A stretch of 48,889 bases of DNA from Calditrichia bacterium. Lineage in GTDB: Bacteria > Calditrichota > Calditrichia > RBG-13-44-9 > J075. Below the pieces are notes generated by a model, which saw nothing but the letters and a program-made list of their open reading frames with translations, was not told the DNA's origin and made no database searches. Location of the stretch: the NCBI GenBank assembly GCA_028284445.1, contig JANQRS010000073.1, forward strand, positions 1-48,889, read 5' to 3'. Positions 1-12,200 of this stretch are shown in pieces; position 1 is the stretch's first letter, and every line of letters starts with the position of its first letter. The translations under genes and the position numbers were made by a program.

Positions 1-94
1 CATCAAGCATCAAGCATCAAGCATCAAGCATCAAGCATCAAGCATCAAGCATCAAGCATCAAGCATCAAGCATCAAGCATCAAGCATCAAGCAT
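1..94. repeat. Heptamer tandem array (CATCAAG)n at left contig end
   Basis: Thirteen perfect copies of CATCAAG plus three bases fill the left edge of the window, with no interruption or variant unit. The array differs by one base per unit from the array at the right end (CATCCAG) and lies in the same orientation. It is not a CRISPR array because there are no spacers. Its position at the very edge suggests that the assembly stopped inside a longer array, so the true copy number is unknown. Confidence 0.97.
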
Positions 95-149
95 TTTGAA
101 TGAATGCAGACAATTTAGGATTGACAAACCAAATTAGAGGAGACAGGTT

Positions 150-560
150 ATGTCAGACAGCAGGACTTTGGAGTTTTTGAAAGGCATCATCATTGGCGGC
201 GCCATTGGCGCGGTTGTCGGCTTGTTATATGCACCAAAAAGCGGACGTGAAACCCGCGAAGAGCTTTCCGGCAAGGTAGATGATATGTATCGCCAGGCAC
301 GCGACGAATATGAGGATGCTTTGACCAAAGCGCGGCAGAGCTACGAGGCAACATTGCAACGCCTCAATGATCTTGAAGCGGATGCGCGCTCTCGTTATGA
401 TGATATGAAAGCTGGTGCCGAAGACTTGCTTGAGGATGCCGAGTCCGGGGTTGAGGAAGGCAAAAGCCGCTTGAAAGATGCGATAGATGCTGCCAAAACT
501 GCTTTCAATGGCGAGCAACCGGCAAATGGCGAAGCCGAGGAAGAAGAGAAGGACGCCTGA
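150..560 (+). CDS. YtxH-like membrane-anchored coiled-coil protein
   Basis: This 136-residue protein has the YtxH-family N-terminus: a glycine-rich membrane segment at about residues 9-27 (GIIIGGAIGAVVGLLYAP), followed at once by the family motif LYAPKSGRETR. The rest is charged, predicted helix or coiled coil to about residue 115, then a Glu-rich tail. The family is common in bacteria and linked to stress in Bacillus, but has no defined biochemical role. A strong Shine-Dalgarno (AGAGGAGA) sits about 10 bases before the ATG. The next gene starts 32 bases downstream and also encodes a small N-terminally anchored helical protein, so the two probably form a bicistronic unit. The family call is firm; the function is unknown. 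Confidence 0.9.
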   Translation: MSDSRTLEFLKGIIIGGAIGAVVGLLYAPKSGRETREELSGKVDDMYRQARDEYEDALTKARQSYEATLQRLNDLEADARSRYDDMKAGAEDLLEDAESGVEEGKSRLKDAIDAAKTAFNGEQPANGEAEEEEKDA

Positions 561-592
561 GAGCGTATACCTGAAGCTATGGAGAGATTGAG

Positions 593-994
593 ATGACAAA
601 CTGGCAAATCATCGCCCTGTTACTGGTCGTTGCACTAATTGTGCTGATTGCTTACGTAATTCCCATGATGATCGAATTGCGCCGCTCCCTGAAAAAAATG
701 GGAGATATGGCGGAGAACCTGGATAACCATTTGCCGAAGATCATGGAAAATGTGGAGAACATTTCGACCGACCTGACGAATATCATGGCCTCCAGTCGCG
801 GTCACGTCGACACGCTCGGGGCTGCCGCCACCCAGCTCAAAGATATGGTTTCCGATATCAGCGGTATGGAAAAAAGGGTACGGAATCAGGTTGAGAAGCC
901 TCTGGTCCAGTCGATCGCGACGGTCGCGGCAGTTGCACGGGCAGCCCAGGCATTTATTAGCGTATATAATGGACGGCAGAATGGTAAGAGTTAA
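593..994 (+). CDS. DUF948-like single-pass membrane protein
   Basis: This 133-residue protein has one N-terminal membrane helix (about residues 5-26, LLLVVALIVLIAYVIPMM) followed by amphipathic helical sequence with regular heptad-like spacing (LRRSLKKMGDMAENLDNHLPKIMENVENI). That matches the layout of DUF948 proteins, which frequently sit beside YtxH proteins, as here. A GGAGAG Shine-Dalgarno precedes the ATG. The C-terminal part (VAAVARAAQAFISVYNGR) is a short amphipathic segment. No enzymatic motif is visible, and a scaffolding or envelope-stress role is only inferred from the partner gene. The transcript probably ends at the large palindrome at 1052-1102. Confidence 0.85.
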   Translation: MTNWQIIALLLVVALIVLIAYVIPMMIELRRSLKKMGDMAENLDNHLPKIMENVENISTDLTNIMASSRGHVDTLGAAATQLKDMVSDISGMEKRVRNQVEKPLVQSIATVAAVARAAQAFISVYNGRQNGKS

Positions 995-1324
995 ACGCCT
1001 GATTACGGATAAGAAGGTGAATGAACTGTTAATGGCAACGGCGTAAAATCAAAATTCCAACAGGAAAAATTCCAAACTTTGGAATTTTTCCTGTTGGAAT
1101 TTGTTTCTTTGGTTATGTAAACGACTCGTTAAGAGCGCCTCACATGTTCGTGGATTGGGGATGTTAGCGCCTGATGTTATTATTTTGCATGTCTTCATAA
1201 TGAGATATTGATCAAAGATCTTTAAAGAATTGTCGACTATTATTTAACAAGGTTGCTGCACCCGAGACGGATTTCATTTAAATTTTACTAACATTCCGCT
1301 GCACTTTTTCAGAAGTTATGGTCT
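995..1324. other. Intergenic region with large palindrome
   Basis: These 330 bases carry no credible coding sequence. The first part contains the 25-bp palindrome described separately. The remainder (about 1103-1324) is AT-rich and leads into the TPR gene. I could not find a convincing -35/-10 pair with good spacing in it, although the AT-rich stretch 1195-1250 is the likely place for one. Confidence 0.6.
1052..1102. terminator. 25-bp perfect palindrome, possible terminator
   Basis: The left arm 1052-1076 and right arm 1078-1102 are exact reverse complements around a single base at 1077. The stem contains A5 and T5 runs and is followed by GTTTCTTT. Its position just after the DUF948-like gene and before a new gene fits a bidirectional transcription terminator. 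The arm length and perfection are unusual for a simple terminator, so a dispersed palindromic repeat is an alternative. Confidence 0.6.
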
Positions 1325-2473
1325 ATGGCAGATATTGGCTTAAATCAGAATATATCTACAGATTCCCGCGATTTTCATATTCAAACCGCAACGCTGGTTG
1401 ATGAAGGTGTCATTCGAACCGAAGTGTTTGAAAAGGGACGCGTGCTCTTCGTTGAACATTATCATTATGAGCGCCGTCAGCCGGCAGACGAAATTGGTGC
1501 CGATACCCGTCTGCGAGAAATTGTTGATAAATTCCATCAGTCAATTATTGAAGAGATAGACAGCCTCTTTGAGATCTCCGAAAGGGTTTTTGAGATTGAC
1601 CAACCATCTCCGCATGAAAAAATCGGACTGGTTTTCCTCTACACCCATATTTTTGATAAAGCAGAAAAACACTTTAAGCGCGCCATTGAACTCGCGCCGA
1701 AACGTCACAGCAGTTATGTATACCTCGGCCGCTGTTACTATCTCCAAAAACGCTATAAGCAGGCATTTGATCTGCTGACCAAGTTAATCAGCAACGATAT
1801 TCGCTTCCCGGACATGTACAACCTGATGGGGCTGATCATGAAGGAGAAGAAGCAATATCGTCAGGCCTTTCAACATTTTAAGGAAGCCCTCAAGGGCAAT
1901 CCCGCTTATATCGAAGCGTACTTTAATCTGGCTGATGCAATCCTGCATCGTATTGGTTCAATTCAGGGTGCGGAAAAAGATGCTGAAGTCAAAAAAAGCA
2001 TTAGCTTCCTGAAGATCATTCTGAAGAAGATTGACAATTACGGAAACGCAGAAGATCGTAAGCAAAGCGGCCAGATCAATAAGGCTTTGAACGAGCGGGC
2101 AATTACGAAGGCTTTGAAACTGATTCATGAATATCGGGAAAATAGTTATCGCCGGCGCATTCCGCCGGAAATTATCGGATACAAATTTTACCTGCGGCTA
2201 TTTTACAGCGACGAGGAGCTCTCTTCCGAATCACTAGCCAACTACGAACAGAAGATTTCTTCTGCTTTGCAGATTAACCCGTCTTATCCGGATCTGTGGC
2301 ACTATCTGGCCTTAATTCATCTGATTCAATGTCGATACTACTTCTTAATGGGCATGGAAAATTTCCGTGACGCGACCAGAATCAATCCAAATTTTGAACG
2401 GGCAATCAAGAATCTCAGATTAGTCGAGAACGATGGCCGCGAATTCTTGTCTCTAATTAAGACGATAGTGTAG
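1325..2473 (+). CDS. Cytoplasmic TPR-repeat protein
   Basis: This 382-residue protein lacks a signal peptide or membrane helix. An N-terminal region of about 90 residues that I do not recognise is followed by tetratricopeptide repeats over about residues 95-205. These show the usual pattern of small/aromatic residues, for example Y..LGRCYYLQKRYKQAFDLL and YNLMGLIMKEKKQYRQAF..F..ALKGNP. A further TPR-like unit lies near 300-355 (PDLWHYLALIHLIQC..FRDATRINPNFE). TPRs mediate protein-protein contacts, and no enzymatic motif is present. The gene stands alone, with 330 bases before it and about 290 after. A second ATG at 1318 is out of frame, so the start at 1325 is the only reasonable ATG. The partner is unknown. 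Confidence 0.85.
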   Translation: MADIGLNQNISTDSRDFHIQTATLVDEGVIRTEVFEKGRVLFVEHYHYERRQPADEIGADTRLREIVDKFHQSIIEEIDSLFEISERVFEIDQPSPHEKIGLVFLYTHIFDKAEKHFKRAIELAPKRHSSYVYLGRCYYLQKRYKQAFDLLTKLISNDIRFPDMYNLMGLIMKEKKQYRQAFQHFKEALKGNPAYIEAYFNLADAILHRIGSIQGAEKDAEVKKSISFLKIILKKIDNYGNAEDRKQSGQINKALNERAITKALKLIHEYRENSYRRRIPPEIIGYKFYLRLFYSDEELSSESLANYEQKISSALQINPSYPDLWHYLALIHLIQCRYYFLMGMENFRDATRINPNFERAIKNLRLVENDGREFLSLIKTIV

Positions 2474-2554
2474 GACCGGACGCCTCCATTCATAGCAGAT
2501 AGTACGAAAATCTTGTGATAGTTATCACCACCAGCGCCTGAAATCAGGGATATT

Positions 2555-2770
2555 TTGCTATCCATTAATCAGGTCCTGGAATCGGGTGTGTTTATGATCT
2601 TTAATATCAGTTTTATTGTCTCTGATCCTGCCGTCAGGCAGCCGCTACTTCGTGAAAAATTCTTACGTTCAGGCGTAGCACTTAATGTGGGATTCGCTGC
2701 CTGTGATCCCCCTCCAAAGGTACCTCAATACTATTACTTTGCTGATAATCTGAAGGAAATAACAGAATGA
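2555..2770 (+). CDS. Doubtful small ORF overlapping the next start
   Basis: A 71-codon frame opens with TTG at 2555 after an AGGGA sequence at 2546-2550 and closes at 2770, so its TGA overlaps the ATG of the following secreted-protein gene (ATGA at 2767-2770). That arrangement would suit translational coupling to the downstream gene. The protein has no recognisable domain or signal peptide, uses a weak start, and its composition is not distinctive. It could equally be leader sequence of the 2767-20894 transcript. It is listed so the stretch 2474-2766 is accounted for; I see nothing else there. Confidence 0.22.
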   Translation: MLSINQVLESGVFMIFNISFIVSDPAVRQPLLREKFLRSGVALNVGFAACDPPPKVPQYYYFADNLKEITE

Positions 2771-3282
2771 ATTTTGGACAAATTCGCATGCTTATTGCTG
2801 CGCGTTACCCAATGGTTTTTATCCTGCTGGTCACCTTTCTTGCCACAACCTTATTTGCCCAGGAAAAGCGCCAGGTTTCCAAACAGGAATTCGCCCTCGG
2901 CATACAGCTTGAGTTGAGCGATCAGGAAATTGACGAGAGCACGCGCTACCTGTCCGTTTCAGATTCCAATGGACGCGATCTGGCGATCCTGTCAGCGCGC
3001 ATTGGTGAAAAAACTCTGTGGGTGAAGAGAACCGCGGACGCTGCAACGGCTGCAGGTAATCTGCATTGGATTTTTGACACGGAAAACGGCATCCTGATTG
3101 TCGATCTTGGGGCTGTGTATGAAGACATCAGTGAGGCATCACCGCTGCAACTGGTCGTTGCGCCACTCAGTGCCCGTTCACGCGAATACCGCTTGAGCGT
3201 TTCTGAAACAGAAACCCGTCCGGTAACCGCCGCAGCGACCAAAGACCAAATGATAAAAGAAATGATCGTCGAGATAAATTAG
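2767..3282 (+). CDS. Secreted protein of unknown function, upstream of giant protein
   Basis: This 171-residue protein has an N-terminal signal peptide (hydrophobic core about residues 15-29, ending LATTLFAQ) and a mature part of about 140 residues rich in beta-type sequence and without cysteine. I do not recognise the family. AAGGA at 2753-2757 precedes the ATG at good distance. The stop codon TAG is directly followed by the ATG of the giant repeat protein with no intervening base, so the two are almost certainly co-transcribed and possibly translationally coupled. By context it may be a periplasmic helper or a small surface component of the same locus. That is inference only. Confidence 0.75.
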   Translation: MNFGQIRMLIAARYPMVFILLVTFLATTLFAQEKRQVSKQEFALGIQLELSDQEIDESTRYLSVSDSNGRDLAILSARIGEKTLWVKRTADAATAAGNLHWIFDTENGILIVDLGAVYEDISEASPLQLVVAPLSARSREYRLSVSETETRPVTAAATKDQMIKEMIVEIN

Positions 3283-6200
3283 ATGGAACGGTTTATGAGA
3301 CTTATGTGGAGCAAAACCTGGTTGATATGGGGGACGATCCTCTTATCTTCGATATCAGCATTTGGTCAGGGCGGACCATCGCCGGCCGGTATGGGCTGGA
3401 CTGAGAGCGTCGATTTCGACTGGCTGGAAGCATCCGGCGGAACGCTGCTGATGTCCACACCCACGACAGACTCCCTGGCGGAAGTAACTATCCCCTTTAC
3501 GTTTAACTTCTACGGCAACGATTTTACATCGATTTTTGTAGCTGACAACGGGTATATGACTTTCAACGACTATGGTGTCGGCAATTTCGTTGGTGGGGTC
3601 AATGATGATCTTGATCTTGATACTACCCCGGACTCAATACTTGCTGTATTTTGGGATGATCAAATTCGCCTCTTCCCGAACGGGAACATATATACGGAAA
3701 CCTTCGGACTTGCGCCCTACCGGCAATTTGTTATTCAATATGATCAAGTTCAGCAGTCCTCCGGTGGCGCTTTTATGGATTTCCAGGTGATCCTTTACGA
3801 AACGCTAAACCTGGTTAAATTTCAATATCTTACCGTGGGCGCGCTGCCGCCGGATCGCGGCTCTGAAGCCACGATCGGCGTCAAATTTACCAATGATGAT
3901 TTGCTGCCGACTCAGGATAGCCTGGCCTATTCCTTATCCACACCCTCTCTCTCGGACAATTTGCCGGTTATTTTTCATCCACTGGATATACTGACGGCGT
4001 CAACAGCTGCCGCCAGCCCCAGCCAGGTGGATATTGGGACAGTTTTCCAGTTCTTCGATTTAGACATCACCAATGTGCAGTTAAGCAGCGCGACCGATTT
4101 GCAGAATATGGGTAAAGCGGACGTATTGGCCATTGGTAATCCATTTGATAACACCGTCGATACCATGTATGTGTTCGGTGTGACAGTTGACGGAGAAAGC
4201 TTTGCGCTCCAACACCGGCAGACCCCGCCGACGCCGGACGAGTATTCCGCCGATATGAAGCGCGTCACCTGGTATTACGATGCAACTGTAGATAGCCTCT
4301 ACTTGCAGGTGCCGCCACTGGGCATCACGGCAACGATCTCTGTGAACTTCCTGGTTGAAATCCCGGACGGTATATCGCTTGGTGCATATAATTTTGGTAC
4401 CGAAGTATATACCCGTTTTGACCGGTCCAATGCCGCGACCGGTACCGCCGCATTTACCCTCGGTTCAGACGTTGTCGATCACTTTGTCATCAACCCTTCA
4501 TCAGATACCAGCATTGTCGCTGGCACAAACCCGCTAGGCGGATTGCAGTTCGGCATTACCGCGGAAGATGAGTTTGGGAATAAGGTGATTAATGGGGATA
4601 CCCTCGACTATACGGCGCTCGGAAGCACAACGGCTGATTTTGATCCGGACTTCTCCACCTTTCGTAATCTGCTTGATTCTGTGACCGTTCGAGTAGCGGA
4701 TACAGTTGCGGGAAGCTTCGTTCTTCGCGCAACCAGTCGTCTCGACAACAACACGACAGTTAGCAGTGGGGTCATCACCATTCTACCTGCTGATCCTGCG
4801 CAGTTTACCATCCTAAATTCCCTGGATCCACTGGAAGTGAGCGCCACGCGCCGCTTGAGTGTACGATTGGAAGATCAATTCGGGAATGTGCATACAGATA
4901 GCACAGTGTCATTCGACATCATTAGTGGAGATGCGGTTTTTGTCAACAGCCAAACCACTTCCTCTACCGACGTGACCGATGCATTGGGTATTGCCGAGCT
5001 TGATTATCGCGCCAGCACCCTGACCAGTTTTACCAGCGACAGCATCGAGGTAAGTTTTGGCTCTATTACGGATACCATCGTTATCCCGCTGCAGGCCGCT
5101 GCCATCAGTCGATTCTCGTTGACTATTACCGGCAGTAGCAGCATTACCGCCGGGAACACCACGACCATCCAGGTTGAAGCCCTGGATGCCTTCGACAATC
5201 CGGTTATTTCTACGGAGCAGATTCAGGCCACAGCTTTGGGCACCGCCACGGCGAGCTTCACGCCTGTCAGCGGACTCTATACATTTGCCAACAGCTCGAC
5301 ATTGACCATTACCGTTTCCGATAATACCGTAGGCGATTTTACCGTCCAGGCGGAACTGGTCAGTGATGCCAGCAAGCTTGGGGTCTCGCCGGAAATTACC
5401 GTTACTGCAGGTACTTTGACCGAATTGCTGATTCGTGATGCTGCCTCCAATGGCGGACGGGCCTTGTCAAATGTTGATACCACCATTCTATCGACGCAAA
5501 CGCTGACGATGTATGCAGCCGGGTATGATGCATTCGGCAATTATATTGGTGACATCGCCGCTGCAACCTGGGACTCAACGAACACCAATGGTAATTTAAC
5601 TCCGTCGCCGCCCTTCGTCTTTCCTTTTACCGATTCCCGATTTGTGCTGAACGCCTCCAATTCCGGAAACGGATCGGTTTTCATATCTGCCACAGGCGCC
5701 ACGCCTGATACCACTGGTATCATCACCATTACTCCTGGCACACTATCGTTTATTCGTATTCAAACTGATAGTACCGATGTCAATAGCGAGCTGGGGAGTC
5801 TAGCGCTCGGCGCAGGCGCAACCCAACAGATGTTTGCCGTCGGATATGATAATGACAATAATCGCATTGGTACCGTTAATGCTGACTGGTCGGTCAACAA
5901 TACCAGCCTGGGTACCTTCACCGGTAGCGGTGCTGCAACTCAAACGAACACCAATGAAGTGACCTTCAGTGCTGCAGGGATCGGCAATGGTATCGTTACC
6001 GCAGTGGCGGTGTCGGATAATACTGTGACTGATGACACCGGTTTGATTACAGTAACTGCCGGAACGGTTGCCAGCATTGTCTTGCGCAACGGCGCCAATA
6101 ATGGCGGTTCGGCATACGATTCGCCGTTAACCGTATCGACAGATTCCTCTATCGTTCTTTACGCTGCCGCTTATGATGCGTTTGGCAACTATGTCGAAGA

Positions 6201-9200
6201 CCGTTCTACAACCTGGGCCAGTGATGAATTTACCCTTGACAATACCGGTCCGGCATCAAGTATTACCTTCAATCCCACAACTGCGGGCAGCGGAACAATC
6301 TACACGACCGATGGAACCGCAACCAATGATACCACGGCAACACTGACGATCACTGCCGGGAATATCACCAGTCTGGTGATTCAAAGTGATGCCACTGCCG
6401 GTGGGACGGAAGTAGAATCCGTGACCCTGACTGCCGGTCAAGACACTGCCCTTTTTGCGGTTGGCTACGACAGCGACGGCAACTTCGTCGGCAGCGTGTC
6501 ATCTGATTGGACGCTCGAAGGCGATGCGATTGGTGATTTCTCTGCCGCTAATCCCGCTACATCCAATACGCTGCAGTCTGATTCCATCGGTAGCGCCACT
6601 GTGAGAGCCACGGAAAATGGCGGTTCGCTAACAGATATTACCAGCACGATTACGGTTGTTGCCGGTGTCGCAGATTCTATCGCCAAAGAAGGCGGTGATA
6701 ATCAAACTGCCCCTGTGAGTTCACAATTGCCGCAGGATATTGAGGTCGCAGTGTTCGACGTCTTTGGTAATCCGGTAGAAGGCCAAACGGTAGATTTTAT
6801 TCCGCTGGGAGGGGGCAGCGCCTCGCCAACTTCGGCAGTGACCGATGCATTGGGAATCGCTTCCACTAGTTGGACTGTGCACAGCACAACCGAAGACGAT
6901 AGCCTGGCAGCCACGATTACCGGGATTACCACAACGCCGGATACCCTGGTATTCCGCGCGACCGTCACCGGCGGCGCCGCTGATACGCTTTTTGCCAGCT
7001 CTGCGCTCACTGCCACCGGGCAGGTTGATACCGACCTGGCAACGGCTTTTACTGTCACTGTGCAGGATGCCGGCGACAATCCAATTGCCAACGCAATTGT
7101 CAACTTTAATATAGTCTCTTCGCCAATCGGCGCGATAAATGACTCTTTGCTGACGGACAATACCGTTTTGACGGACGCCTCCGGGCAGGCATCAACGACG
7201 CTGCATCTTGGTTCAAAAATCGGGGATTATGTCGTACGGGCATCGACCGGCATTACGACGCCGAATTTTATCGACTTTACCGGAACGGCCGATATTGCCA
7301 ATCCGGCAGATACGATCTTGATCGTATCCGGTAATGGACAAACCGGTGCTGTGAATACCGCCCTGACGGATTCCATCAAATTCCAGGTGGTTGATGACTT
7401 TGATAATGTCCTCAGCGGAGAGGTGGTCAATTTTACAGCTATAGATGGATCGGTGGCCCCGGCATCTGCAACATCTGATGCCAATGGTGAAGTGGCTACG
7501 GAATGGACATTAGGATCAACTGCCGGAACCCAGGAATTGGTTGCCAGCCTGCAATCCAATGGTGCAATAACCAGCGATACCGTTACAGCCACCGGCGAAG
7601 CAAGCGGCGTGGCTGCAGTTGAGCTGGTATCTATGCGCGGCATCGCCAGCGATTCGATTGCGGCCTTACGCGGTGAAGAGGTTGCCTTCCAGGTTCGTGC
7701 TGTAGACGGATCAGGCAATCCGGTTGCGAATGAAATCATCACTTTTGAAGCGGTACCTGGCTATTCACCGACATTCCTGTTGGGACAGGCGACAACAGAT
7801 GCCAACGGTAATGGTCTGGGCTTGGTTACAACAGACGAGAATCAGGATTCTACCTACTTCCGTGCCTTGATCAGCGGTGTTGATACTTTGGAATTACATC
7901 TTTACAGTCTTGATTACTTTGCAAATACGCTGTCACCGGCTTCCAGCAGTCCCGGAAATACAGAAGCATTCGAATTGACGCTGCAAAACAACGCCTATAG
8001 TGATGTTACCGTCAGCACTGGCAGCGCCTTTGAATTTGATGATGGCGCCAACTTCTATTCAGCAGGTCTGGCCTCGCAGACGACTATCCCTGCCCGAGAC
8101 AGTATTAATGTCGTTTTCAATTCAGTCCAAATTCCAGCGGGTTTTGCCAATACGACTTATACGCCGACCATCGCCGTTACCGGTGGAGATTCCGACAGTC
8201 TGCTCCTTGGCAATATCACCTTACCGTTTGCCGCACTGTCGCTCTCAACGGTTGAAATTACCACGATCACGGCTGATCAATCCATTGTTGCCCGCGGCGA
8301 ATCCTTTACTGCGACCATGACCGTCAGCAACCTGAGTGCTGATACGGTGGCGGTTGATAGTGTATCGTTGAATATTACCGGTGGCAGCCCGATTACGGTA
8401 ACACCGCTCGTGACACCGGTTGAGTTGCTCCCGAATACCCCCACAAATCTCTTCACGTTCACGGTGACGGTACCGCTGACAGCGGATGGGGGAGACCGGA
8501 CCATTGACGGGTATTTTGAAGGAACAACCGATGCCGGCAGCCAAATCGTGGATGGCGATGCCAATAGTACATTCCTCTTTTCCATTATTAATAATACTGA
8601 AGTGGCAATTGTTGATGAGAGCCTCACGCCAACAACACTGACGAACGGTGAATCGTTTGACTTCTTCGTCGATCTGTTGACATCCGGTGGCTTTGATGTG
8701 GTGCTGAACTCTGATAGCACCTATCTCACCTTTGGCACAGACTCGTCGTTCTTAAAACAGAGTTATGCTGCCCCCTCCGGGATTGCCACAACCGTAGAGT
8801 TTGAATCGATCCCGATTACCTCAGCAGCTTCGCTGACCCAATATGACGCCACTGTTCGGCTTTACGGCACCGCCAATTCGCTGGTGTATGATTCGACCTT
8901 CGTGATTTCAGATACAATTTTGGTGCAGAATCAGCCCAATATCACCGTCGCTTTTACCCAGCTGCCCCCGGACACGACCTCCCAGGGCCAGCAAAATATT
9001 ACCGTGACGGCGACGCTGACCAATAACGGGCCGAATGCTGCTGATGCCATTATCAGCCGCCCGGACAGCATCTCGCTCTTTACCGGCGGTGGATTATCCA
9101 ATATTATTCCGTCAACAACAGCGATTACCCTGGCATCCGGGGAAACCAGTGCCCCACTCGACTTTACATTCTCTCTCGACGAGAGTTATACGACCGGTCT

Positions 9201-12200
9201 CGATTCAGTGCGGATTCGCTACGCCTATACCGATGGCAATTCCAGTCGTTCCCGCGCAGATACCTCTCAGGCGCAGACATTCGAGGTGTTATCCCGCTCC
9301 ATTATTCAGCTGGTTAGCAACACCTTTGCAATTGCACCGGATACGGCAACTGCCGGCGAAGAGAACCTGATCATCAACTTCGTTCTACAAAATGTCGGTG
9401 GATCACCGGCACGGATTGACAACGTTAGCGATGTGCAGCTAACCTTTAATAACAATCACACCACGACGATTACCATTCCGACGACCTTTCCGGCGATTAT
9501 TCCTGCCGGTCAAATTCGTTCCTTTACTGCAGATCTGGACATTGCAGCAGACGCCGGGACCGGGGTCGATCCGGTAGATCTGACCGCAACCTACGTTGAT
9601 ACCTTCTCATTGGTCAGTTACAGTGATCTGGTTGAAAACAATGTGGATACCCTGGTCATTGTCAGTGGCGCGGCGATGAATATCCTTTCTGTGCTCGCCG
9701 AAAATGCGACCGAATCATTCGACTCGGTGTCGATAGGCGCCCAGAATGTGCCGGTGGCGATTCGCCTTGAAAATACCGGTGCCGGTGATCTACAGCTCGA
9801 TTCGCTTTCGATTGACTTTGTGCCCGCTGGAACCTATACCGGTGCAGATACTATTTTTGCCACACCGCCGGTGTTAACACCCGGCAGCTCACAGCTCTTC
9901 AACTTTCTGGTTGATGTTGACGGCGCAAATACGTCCGGCCTGGTGACCCTCGGTGCAACTGCCTACGGGCAGGATGTTACTTCCGGCGCGACCATCGTCG
10001 AGAGCGGTGCAGATACCACTGATAGCTGGCGACTGGTAACAGCAGCAAGCCTCAGCTTTGTCTCAATCTCACCGTCGCAGGTCACTGTCGGCCAGGATGT
10101 GCAGTTTACCATCGATTTACAGAATAGTGGTGAGGCCAATGTTCTGCTTGATTCAACGCAGACTTTCCTGGTATTTGGCACAGACACACTTTTCCTGGAT
10201 CAGAACACGGTTGTTGAAGGAAACAGCACAACGACTATCACCCTTGATTCGCGGATCATCGACTTTGCAGTGACCGATCCGCTTACCGGCACGCTGTTTA
10301 TCAATAATTATCAGGAGAATGGCTTTACCAATTCCGTAGCGCTAACGCCAGTTGATATTGGCGTCTTCGATGGTGCGGACCTGGTTTTCCAGACTGTTGA
10401 TGCGCCCGATAGTGTCAGCCAGGATCAAACCTTCAATATTAACCTGACGGTACAAAATGCAAATGCAACCGGCAGTGATGCCGTTGTCGATTCTGTCATT
10501 GTTGAGGGACTTGACATTGCGCGATCAGAAGGAACCACCGTCGTCGGTGGCGCTTCATTGGTATTAAATCCAATATCCGGCACATTCGATACCAGCGTCA
10601 GTGGCGATACAACGGTGCTGGTTGAGGTAGTTTGGACGGATAATCTGACCGGTGCCGTAACGACAATCGATACATCTCTGACAATTACAGTGCTTGGCAA
10701 AGCGGGTCTGTTGGTAACAGATGTGGTTGCACCGGCCATTGTCAATCCCGGTGAGACCATTGATTCCGTCCTGGTCCAGGTCACCAATACCGGATCGGTT
10801 ACGGCAGACCTCCTGAGCGTCAGTTTTGATCCGCAGATCGGGGTCTATTCTCAAATTATTGCTGATGCCGGAAACGCCGCATCTATCCCCGGTGGCGCTA
10901 CCGTTGATCTTTACTATGATTTTGTGGTAGCCTCCAATACCGGGACGGGGACAGATAGCGTTGGTGTGAATGTGACTGCGCAGGACTCGCTGAGCCTCGA
11001 GACGCTGACAGCAGATTCCTCTTTTAGCTGGGCGATTCAAACCAGCGGCAATTTCGTGATTACCGCTATCGTGCCGGGACAAACCACCGTTAGCCAGGGA
11101 CAGCAGGACGCCTTAGTTTCGGTGATTGTTTCTAATCTCGGTGCGCTTGATCTGACCGTTGACACCTTAAATCTTGCGTTTACCAATGGCAATGGTAATT
11201 ACGGTGGTGAGTTAACCCGCAGTTTTGTTGCTGGAACAGAGGTGTTGGAAGCAGATTCCACCCGCCAGTATGATTTCCTGGTTGATGTCGGGGCTGCAGC
11301 GACGCTTGGCGTGGATGTCATCGACGCCAGCGGATCAGCGACGGAAACCGGAACATCCCTGGAGCTTAATGCCACCTCCTCGCTGGTCACCGGCAGCTGG
11401 ACAGTCCAGACTGCTCCCGCACTGGGGTTGACGACAACGCTGGATACAGATACGGCCAGCACCGGTCAATCTGATATCGTGTATACGTACACTGTCACCA
11501 ATACCGGTACTGCTACCCAGACGGCGGGCGTCAATATCGATTCCGTCCGCTTGCTGATCGACGGCATTGAAGACGATTTTACAAACCTTAGCTTTACAGC
11601 ATTATCTACACCACCAACGACTCTGGCTGGCGGCGATTCCTTTACAGTTATTTATGACGTCTCTGTTCTGGCGACTGCGCTCCCGGCGGACTATGTTGCC
11701 ACACTTGAAGTCTATTACGAGGACAGTAACGATGCCTCTCTGGTACAAACCAATCTGAGCAGTAGTCAAACGTTGACTGTTGTCAGTGGTGTGAACCTCG
11801 AACTGGCAGCAATGTTGCTGCCCGGCGACACAGTGTCGGTTGGACAAACCGGTGTGCGTGACACTGTCAGAATTCGCAATAACAGCGGTGCTGATGCCAA
11901 CGTTATCAGCAGTACGCTGACTTTCTCCCCGGCGCTTGGTTTTACACAAACTCTGGTTGAACCACTGTCGCTGCCTCAGACCGTGGTTGCCGGCGATTCG
12001 CTCGACCTGATTTATGAAGTTGATGTTCCCGCCTCTGCGGCACCAGGTACCTTCGTTGAAATTGGTGCCGAGATCAGCGCGCTGGATCAGAATTCGAACC
12101 AGACGGTAACCCTTGACGTTGACTCGGCAGCGTCATTTACAATTGTAGATGGACCATTCTTTAGCTTTGATTCTCTCGGACCCCTGGCTTTTAACGCCAG

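Noticed and set aside
1..94. CRISPR array at either contig end
   Set aside because: Units are 7 bases and directly abut one another with no spacers.
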